Shown: one piece after another, positions 14,720-23,358 of the stretch
How positions within the stretch are numbered: position 1 is the stretch's first letter
Layout: the number at the start of each line of letters is the position of its first letter
Assembly (NCBI GenBank): GCA_002483085.1
Contig: DLHF01000023.1
Coordinates: 1 to 23,692, forward strand
Length of the DNA stretch: 23,692 nt
Direction: 5' to 3'
DNA from: Ignavibacteria bacterium UBA7675
Lineage (GTDB): Bacteria; Bacteroidota; Ignavibacteria; Kapaibacteriales; UB7675
The notes under the pieces: generated by a model
The model's database searches: none
The model's input: only the letters and a program-made list of their open reading frames with translations
Told to the model about the DNA's origin: nothing
Made by a program: the position numbers and the translations under genes

Positions 14720-15772
14720 GTGAAACTTACCGAGCTCTACGAAAAATACAGACCCAAAAACCCCGAACAGTTTGTTTATCTGCTGTCATTAGTTATTTCT
14801 CGACTTATCAACCGTTCGAAGGCCCCCCGCACTCTTTCCATTGGAAGTATTCTTGTATCCAAGCACGACGAGATAGGCGATGTTGTACTGTCGCTGCATG
14901 TCTTTGAGCTGCTGAAGCGGTCTTATCCACAGGCGAACATTACAGCATTCTGCAAATCGTACACGCGGGATATTCTGATGGCGAGCCCGCACATTGACAG
15001 GGTGGTAACAGCCGAACGCGAATTTGCACCACGGTACGACCTTATTGTGGAGCTACGCGGCACACTACAATCTGCCATCTACGCGCTTACACATCCACCG
15101 CTGTACCGTGTGGACAGAGGGACAGTGCGCCTTCGCAATCGGCGCGAGGGGCATCGGCACGAGATAGAGGTCAATCGCCAGATTGTCGAGCCTGTTCTTC
15201 GAGACGTCGACACCACAGCACTGCCCGTAATTCCCGTAGCAGAGCAGCACAGCCGATGGGCGGAAAAATACATCGCAGCGCACGCGCTTGGCAATTTTGC
15301 CATGCTGCATCCCGCCGCGCGCAAGCCACTTAAACGCTGGCCTGCGGAATATTACGCCGTGCTCGCCGAACGCTTATATCGCGAAAAAGGCTGGAATGTT
15401 GTGCTTGTAGGAATGGATGAAGACATGGACACATTGTTGCATATTGCCGACGCTGCCTCGGTGCCTCTGCACTTGCTTGTAGACGAGCCCCTGCTGCACT
15501 TTGCCGCACTCGCCGCACGCACCCAACTCTTTGTGGGCAACGACAGCGGTCCCATGCACATTGCTGCGGCGGCGGGCGCGTCTGTGGTTGGGTTGTTTGG
15601 GCCTGGTTCGCCTGAACTGTTTAGCCCGCTTGGAAGGCGTGCTACGTACATCCACCACAAGCTGGCTTGTAATCCATGCGATCAGGTGCATTGCGTGCAT
15701 CCAGAAAATACATGTATGCAGCGGATTACGGTGGAGGAAGTGCTGGGAAATATGGATAAAGTACGGAAGTAA
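14720..15772 (+). CDS. Family 9 glycosyltransferase (heptosyltransferase-like)
   Basis: GT-B fold enzyme of 350 residues related to ADP-heptose:LPS heptosyltransferases (WaaC, WaaF, WaaQ), acting at the inner face of the cytoplasmic membrane. The N-terminal ILVSKHDEIGDVVLSLHVFELLK is the acceptor-side signature. The C-terminal half has LHPAARKPLKRWPAEYYAVLA and the nucleotide-sugar loop LFVGNDSGPMHIAAAAGASVVGLFG (G273 to H280 region). The end, CNPCDQVHCVHPENTCMQRITVEEV, carries the cysteine pattern seen in many GT9 proteins. Start is GTG 14720, preceded at good spacing by AGGGGG (14709-14714), one of the clearest ribosome-binding sites in the window. It probably shares a transcript with the helicase gene. 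The donor sugar is not certain. Confidence 0.9.
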   Translation: MKLTELYEKYRPKNPEQFVYLLSLVISRLINRSKAPRTLSIGSILVSKHDEIGDVVLSLHVFELLKRSYPQANITAFCKSYTRDILMASPHIDRVVTAEREFAPRYDLIVELRGTLQSAIYALTHPPLYRVDRGTVRLRNRREGHRHEIEVNRQIVEPVLRDVDTTALPVIPVAEQHSRWAEKYIAAHALGNFAMLHPAARKPLKRWPAEYYAVLAERLYREKGWNVVLVGMDEDMDTLLHIADAASVPLHLLVDEPLLHFAALAARTQLFVGNDSGPMHIAAAAGASVVGLFGPGSPELFSPLGRRATYIHHKLACNPCDQVHCVHPENTCMQRITVEEVLGNMDKVRK

Positions 15773-15875
15773 TCGCCATTTTCTGCGGTGAAAGCGCGGC
15801 TTGAGTACGCGCGTGTACATAGCTGATTGCCAGCAGTTTGATGGAGGTCGAAATGCGGTGCTACGCCCCCTCCGC

Positions 15876-16319
15876 TTACCGCCCTTCCACGATAGTATCG
15901 TAATACGCCTGTAATTCTAATGTTCGCTGTTTTATCACCTGGTTTGCGCGTTCGGCTGCCACGATCTTCCACATAGAGCCGCCGAGGTTGTTGTGCATAA
16001 GCCCTGAAAACTCGAATTCGCTGTTTTTCCACGCCAGCCAGTTTCTCTGTGCGGCTTTGAGCCTCTCTTTCTCTTTCGGCTGAAGTATGCCCATGAGCTG
16101 TTTGTAGATGCGGTTGAGCTCTGCGTCCCATGATTCGTATGCCCGGTTTGCACACTCGATCATACCATAGGTAGTCTGGTTCTCTGCAATTGCCAGACAT
16201 TCCTGGTAGGCCGAGTCAATAGGGTGCAGTGCAGAGGATGCGGGCTGCTCCTGTGCGAATACGGGGGGGAAAGCAGTTGCAAGCAGCAGAGCGAACAAAG
16301 CAACGCAGTTGATAAACAT
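15876..16319 (-). CDS. Secreted LprI/DUF1311-family protein
   Basis: Small periplasmic protein of 147 residues. A signal peptide (1-22, cleaved after PPVFA before QEQ) precedes a DUF1311-type domain: CLAIAENQTTYGMIECANRAYESWDAELNRIYKQL, with a conserved cysteine pair C41/C56, then EKERLKAAQRNWLAWKNSE. This matches the family that includes the M. tuberculosis lysozyme inhibitor LprI; most members have no proven role, so lysozyme inhibition is only a possibility. No lipobox is seen. It is convergent with the GT9 gene (103-nt gap, no obvious terminator) and separated from the next minus-strand gene by repeat copy F. Confidence 0.85.
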   Translation of the reverse strand: MFINCVALFALLLATAFPPVFAQEQPASSALHPIDSAYQECLAIAENQTTYGMIECANRAYESWDAELNRIYKQLMGILQPKEKERLKAAQRNWLAWKNSEFEFSGLMHNNLGGSMWKIVAAERANQVIKQRTLELQAYYDTIVEGR

Positions 16320-16363
16320 GGGCTATACACCAAAATTGTTGTAGAGGAACATTTGAAAATTAT

Positions 16364-16547
16364 GTGGCACAGGCTTCTCTGCGGCGTCCGTCGCGTCGCT
16401 GTCGCCGGTCGCAACACCGGCTTGTGTTATCCCACCGATAGGCGCAGTATTGTTGGGCGACGAAAACTGGAAATGCCACGCGGCGGATGGAAGTTATCAT
16501 CGGAATGATGCGCGGACGTCAGCGCGGTGCGGAGACCGAAAGCCGGA
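16364..16547 (-). repeat. Dispersed intergenic repeat, copy F, inverted and split
   Basis: Minus-strand reading: TTTCGGTCTCC, then the 26-bp module in two pieces (16530-16522 and 16487-16477). These are separated by about 34 nt that contain the AGTTATCAT/AATGATGCGCGGACG block also seen in copy A. Further on come a core with two changes (16413-16394, TGCGACCGGCGACAGCGACG) and the terminal CCTGTGCCAC (16373-16364). The split module suggests one repeat unit inserted into another, or rearrangement. Confidence 0.7.
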
Positions 16548-16556
16548 ACAGCGATG

Positions 16557-16970
16557 TCAGCGCTCATACGGCATTGTGATAGTTGAGCTCTGCGGGAAGA
16601 GTATTTTATACACGACAGAGCAGGTATAAGGTACGGCCAGAGCGAGTGTATTGCCGAGAAGATACAATTCGAGGAGGGCGTAGGAGCCGCCGGATAGTAT
16701 CAGCAGATAGCACAGTGTTGAAAGAGCAAACGGGATCAAGCCAAGCATGAGTTCTGTCATGGGGCGCTTATTGCGCCGTTTTACCAACCATATCATCACC
16801 GAGGCGATTACAGATGTAAACGCCGCTATACAAAACGAGATGAGATAGAGCATACCTGAATCGCCGGTCGCAGGGCGGGAGTAGAACAGGCTGAACGCCG
16901 GGATGCTGCCGAGAATGTACACCATGAGTACGGACAGCTCGTGTGTCATACCGGTTTTGCGTATGGTCAT
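16557..16970 (-). CDS. Hypothetical small membrane protein, four helices
   Basis: I do not recognise this 137-residue protein. It has four hydrophobic segments at about 10-30, 39-63, 69-93 and 97-125, with positively charged KRRNKRP between helices 2 and 3, so that loop is probably cytosolic. There are no catalytic motifs. It starts 6 nt after the stop of the beta-CASP nuclease gene, which makes it the likely last gene of the glyS-protease-nuclease run. ATG 16970 is used; ATG 16949 (MTHELSVL) is possible. The reading frame is real by its hydrophobic pattern and position, but function is unknown. Confidence 0.7.
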   Translation of the reverse strand: MTIRKTGMTHELSVLMVYILGSIPAFSLFYSRPATGDSGMLYLISFCIAAFTSVIASVMIWLVKRRNKRPMTELMLGLIPFALSTLCYLLILSGGSYALLELYLLGNTLALAVPYTCSVVYKILFPQSSTITMPYER

Positions 16971-16976
16971 AGTAGA

Positions 16977-18344
16977 TCAGAGTGTATAAGACCTTCCCAC
17001 ACTAGGGATAAAAATGCGCGTAGACGGTACTACCTTGCCGATGTGATAGGCGAGTTCGCTGCATGCTTCGCCATCGCCGTGGACGAGAAATAGCTGTTTT
17101 GGGCGTACATCAGCTACAAAACCTACGAGGTCTTCGCGTGCAGAGTGGGCACTGAAGCGGAACTGCTCGATATGGCAGCTTCGCTTAGCTGTGCGCCCGG
17201 CGAGTGTAAATTCTTTATCCGGCGTGGAGTGCAGCAGTTCATATCCCGGCGAATTGGGATCGAGGTAGCTAATAAAGCCAATACCAAAATTCCTGCGCGG
17301 CATCCAGTGTTGTGCCAGTGCAAACGCTGTAGTACCTGCATTAAGCATACCGCTGGATGCCACGACAATTGCGGGCGAGGAGAGGTAGGGGCCTCGGTGC
17401 AATTCTTCGTAGTTGATGGGTACTTGCGGGATGTCGGCCACTTCAAACCCGGGATCGATACGGCGTACTGAGTAGCAATAGCGGTCGTATAGATTTGAGA
17501 TTTTGCGGCTCATTCCGCCCGTGTACACGGGTAGGAAGGGAATGCGTCCGGCCTGCATAAGATCGAACAGAACTTTGAGAATTTCTTGTGTTTTGCCGAG
17601 GGCAAAAGAGGGTAGGAGTACCGATCCATTATTGTTAGTGATGTCGTTGATAAAGCGAGCCAGCTTAAGCGACTCTTCATGGCGGGAGTAGACGCTGCCG
17701 GAAGCGCCGTTGGTGCTTTCCATGATAAGCGTATCTACGTGCCTGCGCGGAAGGGCTGCGCGCGGTACCAACGACTGGTCAGTAAAGTTGACATCACCTG
17801 TGTGCAGCAGCGATTTTCCATTCCACTCGGCCAGTATGCCCGCCGAACCGAGTATGTGTCCGGCGTCGAACAATGTAGCGCGCACAGGATGCCCGGCGCG
17901 CATACCAGTGAGCTCTATGGGCTCTTCGTAGTGATAACCTTCGAAGACAAGTCCGAGCTTTTGCAACATATCGCGTGTGTAAAGCGAGAGGACATCAGAA
18001 GAGAATTCATCGACAATGGAGGAGCGGAGCAGTTTTACCGTGTCGCGCAGCATGATCTCGCTGAGGTCGCGTGTAGCACGTGTAGTAATCACACGCAGGT
18101 GTGGATAGTGCTTCATCACAAAGGGGAGCCCGCCAAGGTGATCGGTGTGGGCGTGCGTCACTATCAGAAAGTCGGTTGGGCGTTCGCCGAGGTGTTCCAT
18201 GCGCGGAAAAGCGGCTGCACTGCGGTTGCGGGGATGCAGTCCGGCATCGATAAAAACACCGGCGCCGCAGAGATGGAGGTAACAACAGTTTGCCCCTATC
18301 TCTGCGGCGCCACCAAGAATAATCAGTTCGTCGACTGTCTTCAC
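16977..18344 (-). CDS. MBL-fold/beta-CASP ribonuclease-like protein
   Basis: Metallo-beta-lactamase fold with a beta-CASP insertion, 455 residues, the family of CPSF73/Ysh1-like and RNase J-like RNA nucleases. Zinc ligands are H64, H66, D68 and H69 in THAHTDHLGG, H163 in DAGHILGSAG and D184 in HTGDVN. The beta-CASP part has MESTNG (E209), LPSFALGKTQEIL, VVASSGML and FRFSAHSAREDL (H400), and ends with FLVHGDGEA (H422). The metal site looks intact, so an active RNA hydrolase is likely; endo- or exo-activity cannot be told. It has no C-terminal RNase J domain. Its GTG start (18344-18342) overlaps the stop of the S41 protease gene by GTGA, a sign of coupled translation. Confidence 0.9.
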   Translation of the reverse strand: MKTVDELIILGGAAEIGANCCYLHLCGAGVFIDAGLHPRNRSAAAFPRMEHLGERPTDFLIVTHAHTDHLGGLPFVMKHYPHLRVITTRATRDLSEIMLRDTVKLLRSSIVDEFSSDVLSLYTRDMLQKLGLVFEGYHYEEPIELTGMRAGHPVRATLFDAGHILGSAGILAEWNGKSLLHTGDVNFTDQSLVPRAALPRRHVDTLIMESTNGASGSVYSRHEESLKLARFINDITNNNGSVLLPSFALGKTQEILKVLFDLMQAGRIPFLPVYTGGMSRKISNLYDRYCYSVRRIDPGFEVADIPQVPINYEELHRGPYLSSPAIVVASSGMLNAGTTAFALAQHWMPRRNFGIGFISYLDPNSPGYELLHSTPDKEFTLAGRTAKRSCHIEQFRFSAHSAREDLVGFVADVRPKQLFLVHGDGEACSELAYHIGKVVPSTRIFIPSVGRSYTL

Positions 18345-20020
18345 TCGTTGCTAATTCCCGTAGTAGTAGGAGCTATCATTGCATGATACACTGAGTTGTC
18401 GCGGATAAGCGCAGCCGCAGTCTGCACTTGCACGTCGTTGTTCAATGTTTGCGCGATGACACGGCTACGCGGATAGAAGCGCGTAAATATCTCTTTTTCT
18501 AACAGTTGTGCTACAACAGCTTGATTGCGCTCCAATTCGCGTTCCTGCTCGGAGGCAAACATTTCTTCGAGTTTGGCAATCTGGCTGACCGAATGCTCGG
18601 GATAGTGTTCCTCGCGAGCTAATTGTTTGAGCTCCCGTAGTTTGCTTAATGCCGACGACGAGTAGGAGAACGAATTGCGCTTCAGGAAGCTACCGAACTG
18701 GCGCATAACATCTTTGGACACTGTAAAATCCTCGGGCAGAGAGCGCTGCTGCGACGCAAACTCCGTAGCAAAATTGAAGAGCATATTTCTGGAGATCAAG
18801 GCGTCGACGAATGTCGAAGAGCGGCTGAGCGACACAATGGTATCGGGCAGAATACCATTGGACTCGTACACCGGACGCCCGTGAGCTGTTGTGTACTTCT
18901 GAAGTGCATCCGACGACTGCGTAAAAATACCTTCGCGCCGGTTGTTGTAGTCGATCTTCTGGATACAGCGGCCCGACGGCGTGTAATACCGGGCGGTTGT
19001 GATTTTCAGATTGGAATTGTAAGGAAGCGACATAATTGTCTGTACCAAGCCCTTGCCAAACGAGGTTTCGCCGACGAGGATACCGCGGTCGAGGTCCTGA
19101 ATCGCTCCGGCAACAATCTCGCTTGCGCTTGCGCTGCGCCCGTTGATAAGTACGGCAAGCGGCAGATTTGGCTCCATCGGATTTGTACGCGAGATGTATT
19201 TTTTCTCGCTTTCTGCTGTTTTACCGCGTGTAGAAACAACAAGGCTGTTGGTAGGCACAAAAATCTCGCTGATCGAAACGGCTGCGTCGAGTAGGCCGCC
19301 GGGATTGTCGCGCAGGTCGAGAATAATACCGTGTAGATTGCTGTTGTAGCGGATGTTTTCGAGCGCCTCCCGCACTTCAGCAGAGGCCCCACGCGAGAAT
19401 CTGTCTAACCGGATATAGCCCACGCCATTGTCGAGTACACCGCTATAGCTCACGTTTTTGATCGTAATTTCCTGGCGTGCTAAGCTGAATTGCAGTGTGT
19501 CTTGCAGCCCTTGGCGTATTACTTTCATAGTGAGAAGTGTTCCGGGCTTGCCGCGCGTAAAGTTTTGCAGCCGGTCGGTGTTCATTCTTAGCACAATTGC
19601 CGAATCAATAGCATAGATTCGGTCGCCGACACGCAAGCCCGCTTTATCGGCAGTATAGCCTTCGGTAATGCCCACGATAGTCACCATGCTGTCTACATTC
19701 GACACGGTAATACCGAGCCCTCCGTAGACGCCTGTGGTCAGAATATCTACTTCCTCGCGTTCGTTTTCCGGTATATACACGGTGTATGGATCCAAATAGC
19801 CCATCATACCGTCGATTCCGGCTTCTACGAATTTTTCCGGGTCGATATCATCTACATAGTACATTGATATCTGCCGGAACACTTCGCCGAAAATCTGGAG
19901 CGATTTATTGATCTTGAAAAACGCCGAGTCCTCCGATACAGCATAAAAGCCGAACGAGAGGACTCCTACCGCCGTAGCGGCTGCAAGGGGGATCCGAAAG
20001 TGCTTTTTCATAATTTCCAT
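18341..20020 (-). CDS. S41-family C-terminal processing protease (CtpA-like)
   Basis: Periplasmic serine protease, 559 residues from this start. An N-terminal uncleaved anchor or signal (FRIPLAAATAVGVLSFGFYAV) is followed by a helical cap (FGEVFRQISMYYVDD...GYLDPYTVYIP), a PDZ domain (about 93-180, GVYGGLGITV...AGLRVGDRI), and the catalytic core GYIRLDRFS, LDLRDNPGG, INGRSASASEIVAGA, GETSFGKGLVQ. The Ser-Lys pair is S298 and K323, 25 residues apart as in plant CtpA. After the core is a charged, helical extension of about 180 residues, longer than in minimal CtpA. The start is uncertain: ATG 20020 is given, ATG 20011 (MKKHFRIPL) has a slightly better ribosome-binding site, and GTG 20035 is possible. 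It lies directly after glyS. Confidence 0.9.
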   Translation of the reverse strand: MEIMKKHFRIPLAAATAVGVLSFGFYAVSEDSAFFKINKSLQIFGEVFRQISMYYVDDIDPEKFVEAGIDGMMGYLDPYTVYIPENEREEVDILTTGVYGGLGITVSNVDSMVTIVGITEGYTADKAGLRVGDRIYAIDSAIVLRMNTDRLQNFTRGKPGTLLTMKVIRQGLQDTLQFSLARQEITIKNVSYSGVLDNGVGYIRLDRFSRGASAEVREALENIRYNSNLHGIILDLRDNPGGLLDAAVSISEIFVPTNSLVVSTRGKTAESEKKYISRTNPMEPNLPLAVLINGRSASASEIVAGAIQDLDRGILVGETSFGKGLVQTIMSLPYNSNLKITTARYYTPSGRCIQKIDYNNRREGIFTQSSDALQKYTTAHGRPVYESNGILPDTIVSLSRSSTFVDALISRNMLFNFATEFASQQRSLPEDFTVSKDVMRQFGSFLKRNSFSYSSSALSKLRELKQLAREEHYPEHSVSQIAKLEEMFASEQERELERNQAVVAQLLEKEIFTRFYPRSRVIAQTLNNDVQVQTAAALIRDNSVYHAMIAPTTTGISNE

Positions 20021-20049
20021 ATCCAAAGATACCACTACCCACCCGGGGG

Positions 20050-21483
20050 TTACAAAGTCAATTTGTCGAGCAGATACTGTCGTACATTATCTGCGGGAAT
20101 ACGCACCTGCGTCATTGAGTCGCGTTCCCGGACGGTGACAGTGCCTGCGCTCGTTGTTTCGCCGTCGATTGTAATACAGAACGGCGTTCCGATTTCGTCT
20201 TGGCGACGGTAGCGGCGTCCGATAGCCGCGCCTTCGTCGTATTGCACTTTCATAAAACGTTGCAGATCGCGGTAAATGTTCCCGGCTGCTTCTGGCATTC
20301 CGTCCTTTTTCACTAACGGAAGCACCGCTGCTTTTATTGGAGCGAGTTTGGGATGAAAACGCAATACGGTGCGAGTTTCTGTCTTATCGCCTTCGCCCGG
20401 TACATCTTCTACATTATAGGCATTGCATAAAAATGCCATAAACGAGCGTGTAGCACCTACAGCCGTTTCGATGACATAGGGAATATAGCGTTCCCCGGAG
20501 ACAGTATCCACATATTCCATCTTTTTGCCGGAATATTCTTGGTGGCGGCTCAGGTCGTAGTCTGTTCGGGAGTGGATGCCTTCGATCTCGCCCCAGCCGA
20601 ACGGGAAGAGATACTCGATGTCGACGGCGTTGTCGGCATAGTGTGCCAGTTTCTCATGAGGCTTTAGGCGCAGCGATTCGGCGCTCATACCCAGATTGAG
20701 GAACCAGTTCCAGCGGGCTTCGCGCCATTGCTCGAACCATTCGGCATGGGAGCCGGGTTTTACGAAATACTGCATTTCCATTTGTTCAAATTCGCGCGTG
20801 CGGAACAGGAAGTATTTCGTGTTGATTTCGTTGCGGAACGATTTGCCGATCTGCGCGATGCCAAACGGCACTTTTTGCCTGCCGGAGTCGAGCACATTTT
20901 TGAAGTTGACAAAAATGCCCTGCGCTGTTTCCGGGCGCAGATACACGGCGTTGCTGCTGTCTTCTACCGGTCCCACAAATGTCTTGAACATCAGGTTGAA
21001 ATACCGCACTTCTGTCCACTCTTTGGTGCCACTTGCCGGGTCGACGATTTCTTCTTCGACGATAATGGCGTAGTAGTCTTCCGGGTTCTGTGCTGCGTCG
21101 AGGCGTTTCTGTACGGCTTCTGCTCGCTCTGTGCGATTTTTCTTTACGAGCTTCTGGATATGCTCTTCTATGAGGGTATCGGCGCGATAGCGCATTTTAC
21201 TCACTTTGTTGTCCACCATCGGGTCGGAGAAATTCTGCAAGTGTCCGCTGGCTTCCCACGTGCGCGGGTGCATGAGGATGGCTGCGTCGATTCCCTCGAT
21301 GTCGTCGCGGTAAGTCATGGCTTTCCACCACTGTTCTTTGATATTGCGTAGCAGTTCAGAGCCGAGCGGACCGTAATCCCAGCAGCCGCTTAGCCCGCCG
21401 TATATTTCTGAAGACTGAAATACAAATCCACGGCGCTTTGCCAGCGATACAATGTCGTCCAGAGAGGTCGTGCGTGTAGCCAT
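20050..21483 (-). CDS. glyS: Glycyl-tRNA synthetase, single-chain (homodimeric) type
   Basis: Class II synthetase that charges tRNA-Gly; cytosolic, 477 residues. It is the alpha2 type, shared by Bacteroidota, Archaea and eukaryotes, not the alpha2beta2 type of E. coli. Visible parts: RRGFVFQSSEIYGGLSGCWDYGPLG at the N-terminus, HPRTWEASGH, motif 2 as FRNEI (216-220) with FRTREFEQMEM, an insertion with HSRTDYDLSRHQ, motif 3 as ETAVGATRSFMAFL (339-352), and an anticodon-binding domain from APIKAAVLPL (381) to the end. ATG 21483 (MATRTTSLDDIVSLAKRRG) was chosen; a TTG two codons upstream is less likely. It heads the minus-strand run and is preceded by a structured leader. Confidence 0.96.
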   Translation of the reverse strand: MATRTTSLDDIVSLAKRRGFVFQSSEIYGGLSGCWDYGPLGSELLRNIKEQWWKAMTYRDDIEGIDAAILMHPRTWEASGHLQNFSDPMVDNKVSKMRYRADTLIEEHIQKLVKKNRTERAEAVQKRLDAAQNPEDYYAIIVEEEIVDPASGTKEWTEVRYFNLMFKTFVGPVEDSSNAVYLRPETAQGIFVNFKNVLDSGRQKVPFGIAQIGKSFRNEINTKYFLFRTREFEQMEMQYFVKPGSHAEWFEQWREARWNWFLNLGMSAESLRLKPHEKLAHYADNAVDIEYLFPFGWGEIEGIHSRTDYDLSRHQEYSGKKMEYVDTVSGERYIPYVIETAVGATRSFMAFLCNAYNVEDVPGEGDKTETRTVLRFHPKLAPIKAAVLPLVKKDGMPEAAGNIYRDLQRFMKVQYDEGAAIGRRYRRQDEIGTPFCITIDGETTSAGTVTVRERDSMTQVRIPADNVRQYLLDKLTL

Positions 21484-21522
21484 AATCAATACTCGTAAGA
21501 ATAGTTTGTGTTCGCTTCATAA

Positions 21523-21608
21523 GCCGCATGTTCCTGCGGCAGTTCGGAAACCGTCTGTTTGCCGGTCGGTATTCTGTGCTCTGCTGTGCAGAATCGGGGA
21601 GAATACCG
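21523..21608 (-). promoter_or_regulatory. Structured leader upstream of glyS, possible attenuator-like element
   Basis: Three inverted repeats lie within 130 nt of the glyS start. CGGTATTC (21608-21601) pairs with GAATACCG (21574-21567). ATTCTG (21594-21589) pairs with CAGAAT (21576-21571). These two stems share the GAAT strand at 21574-21571, so they exclude each other. A separate hairpin, GCCGCA/TGCGGC (21540-21523), follows nearer the start codon. Mutually exclusive stems are typical of regulated leaders, but the stems are short, no T-tract follows, and chance cannot be excluded. Confidence 0.3.
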
Positions 21609-21689
21609 TAAAAACAGCGGCGCTGCTGTGATAAGATTGCAATTTACTAAAGCTGCGCGGTTTACGGGAGGAAAATATGGGTGGCACTT

Positions 21690-21854
21690 GTGTGCAGCCG
21701 TCTTTGGCCTTGCGATAGTGCTCCGCACCGCGCAGCACATCCGTCGCGTGTTGTTCATCCTGCTGCGCCCGGCGCAAGGCGCATGAGCAACCACAAAGCG
21801 GCAGTGCGACCGGTGACAGCGACCGAACGGGTGTTTCGGAGATGCCCGTGCCAC
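21690..21854 (+). repeat. Dispersed intergenic repeat, copy G
   Basis: The 26-bp module (21725-21750), a 54-nt connector of the same length as in copy C with shared blocks (TGTTC, CCT.CT.CGC, GCAA.CC, AAGCGG), the exact core TGCGACCGGTGACAGCGACC (21805-21824), and GCCCGTGCCAC (21844-21854). A GTGGCAC near 21676-21682 could be the matching left end in inverted orientation. It lies between the T9SS cargo gene and the glyS leader; no gene is seen in 21484-21882. Confidence 0.82.
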
Positions 21855-21882
21855 ATCGCTATCCAATGCCACATCAGTCCTG

Positions 21883-23358
21883 CTACTGCTTGATCACCAA
21901 TTGCCTGATGATTTTTGTGCTGCAATGCCATACGCAGGCATACATGCCGGGTGCAACTTTTTTCCCCGCTTCGTCAATGCCCGGCCAGGTGATGCTGCTG
22001 CCCGGCGACAGTTTGCCAACATTGTACACCGGGCGACCAAACACATCTACAATTACAAGATCATAGAATGCCGTGGCAGATGGCGACTGGATTCGTATTT
22101 CCTCGCTAAATGGATTGGGATAGGCAAACGCTGTCTGTTTTGGCGTTGTCTCGGACGATACATCAAGAAGTTGGTAAACTTCGCAGGCTCCTGTAGAGGT
22201 GGCGACAATCATCCACCACGGTGTATAAACAAGGCCGATGACAGGGGTGTTATTGACCTGGTATTCGTACTGCCATTTTTTGCTGCCGTCCCAGCGCATC
22301 ACTGTTCCGCTATCGCATCCGATAGCAATCCAATCGGAAATACTCACCGAATGGATGGGACGCCCTTCCCAAATCATTGACCAACTCGTGCCGCCGTCGG
22401 TGCTGCGGTAGAGAGCTGAATCCAGTCGCAGACACACATGGCCGCTTTGCCCCGGATTGAAGTACAGGCGTTCCCGGCGAAAACTATTCGAGAAACTGGA
22501 GCGCTGGAGTGGGAAGGAAAACACTATGTCCCAACTTGCTCCGTTGTCTGTCGTTCGGTATAGATATTCTGTATTCAAATCACCTGATCCATACCCCGAT
22601 ACATACACGGTGTTGGTATCGAAGGGGGCGACGGCAAGAATACCGGAAAAGTAGGTGGTGCCGCACTCACTGTCCGGTGATGACTTGCTGAAATAAGGGG
22701 CAATTGCCCATTGCCGGAAACTCGTACCGGCGTCGGAAGATTTGTATAGAAACTTGTTTGCTTCGTAAGCCATAAATATCTGTGCGGGAAAACGAGAGCA
22801 GCCGACCAAAGCTGCTTCCCGAAAGCCTGTTGGATTGCATGCGCCCATAGTAAAAAGATGTTCCAAACTACCTTTATCCGAACACCTGTACACCTTTGCC
22901 AGCCCTCCGTCAATAGAGCAATCTACGCCTTCGAACAACGCGAGCATCGAAGTGTCGCCCTTGATGTCTACCAGATCAGTCAGGCGATAATAGCGCTCCG
23001 GTTGAGGATCGAAAGGGCAATAATCTATGTAGAAAGACGGAAAGGAAGTGGAGCTTTTCAATATCCCATTGTAGAACCGCACCGAATCGGCGATGCGATA
23101 GAAACGGTACCCCATCTGTTCAATGTCGTACAGGCGAGCTTCACCCGACCTGCTGTCTATCCATTGGCTTGTGCTCCATCCAGCGCGAATAGATGGAGGA
23201 GCCAAACTTGTAAAAATTATTACGATTACTATGCAGGCAATAGGTGCCATGCCGTATTGCCGCAACCAATGGTGTGCCTTGCCGGGTAGAACATTGCTTT
23301 TGGCTGCACGACGAGCTAATGCCGCCTTGCAGGAACAGTATTTTTCGCAATCTTTCAT
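21883..23358 (-). CDS. Secreted Asp-box beta-propeller protein with T9SS type A sorting domain
   Basis: Probable cell-surface or released protein, 491 residues from this start. A basic N-region with a hydrophobic stretch (APIACIVIVIIFTSLAPPSIRA, about 38-59) acts as signal peptide. The body contains three Asp-box (BNR/sortilin-like) repeats: KSSDAGTSF (206-214), RTTDNGASW (268-276) and RSTDGGTSW (318-326), typical of beta-propellers. The C-terminus (about 408-491) is a T9SS sorting domain: YPNPF at 413-417, DLVIVDVFGRPVY, WPGIDEAGKKVAPGMY and a basic tail TKIIRQLVIKQ, normally removed on surface attachment. Ligand or substrate is unknown. The start is uncertain: ATG 23373 and ATG 23250 (directly before the hydrophobic stretch) are alternatives. 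Confidence 0.88.
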   Translation of the reverse strand: MKDCEKYCSCKAALARRAAKSNVLPGKAHHWLRQYGMAPIACIVIVIIFTSLAPPSIRAGWSTSQWIDSRSGEARLYDIEQMGYRFYRIADSVRFYNGILKSSTSFPSFYIDYCPFDPQPERYYRLTDLVDIKGDTSMLALFEGVDCSIDGGLAKVYRCSDKGSLEHLFTMGACNPTGFREAALVGCSRFPAQIFMAYEANKFLYKSSDAGTSFRQWAIAPYFSKSSPDSECGTTYFSGILAVAPFDTNTVYVSGYGSGDLNTEYLYRTTDNGASWDIVFSFPLQRSSFSNSFRRERLYFNPGQSGHVCLRLDSALYRSTDGGTSWSMIWEGRPIHSVSISDWIAIGCDSGTVMRWDGSKKWQYEYQVNNTPVIGLVYTPWWMIVATSTGACEVYQLLDVSSETTPKQTAFAYPNPFSEEIRIQSPSATAFYDLVIVDVFGRPVYNVGKLSPGSSITWPGIDEAGKKVAPGMYACVWHCSTKIIRQLVIKQ

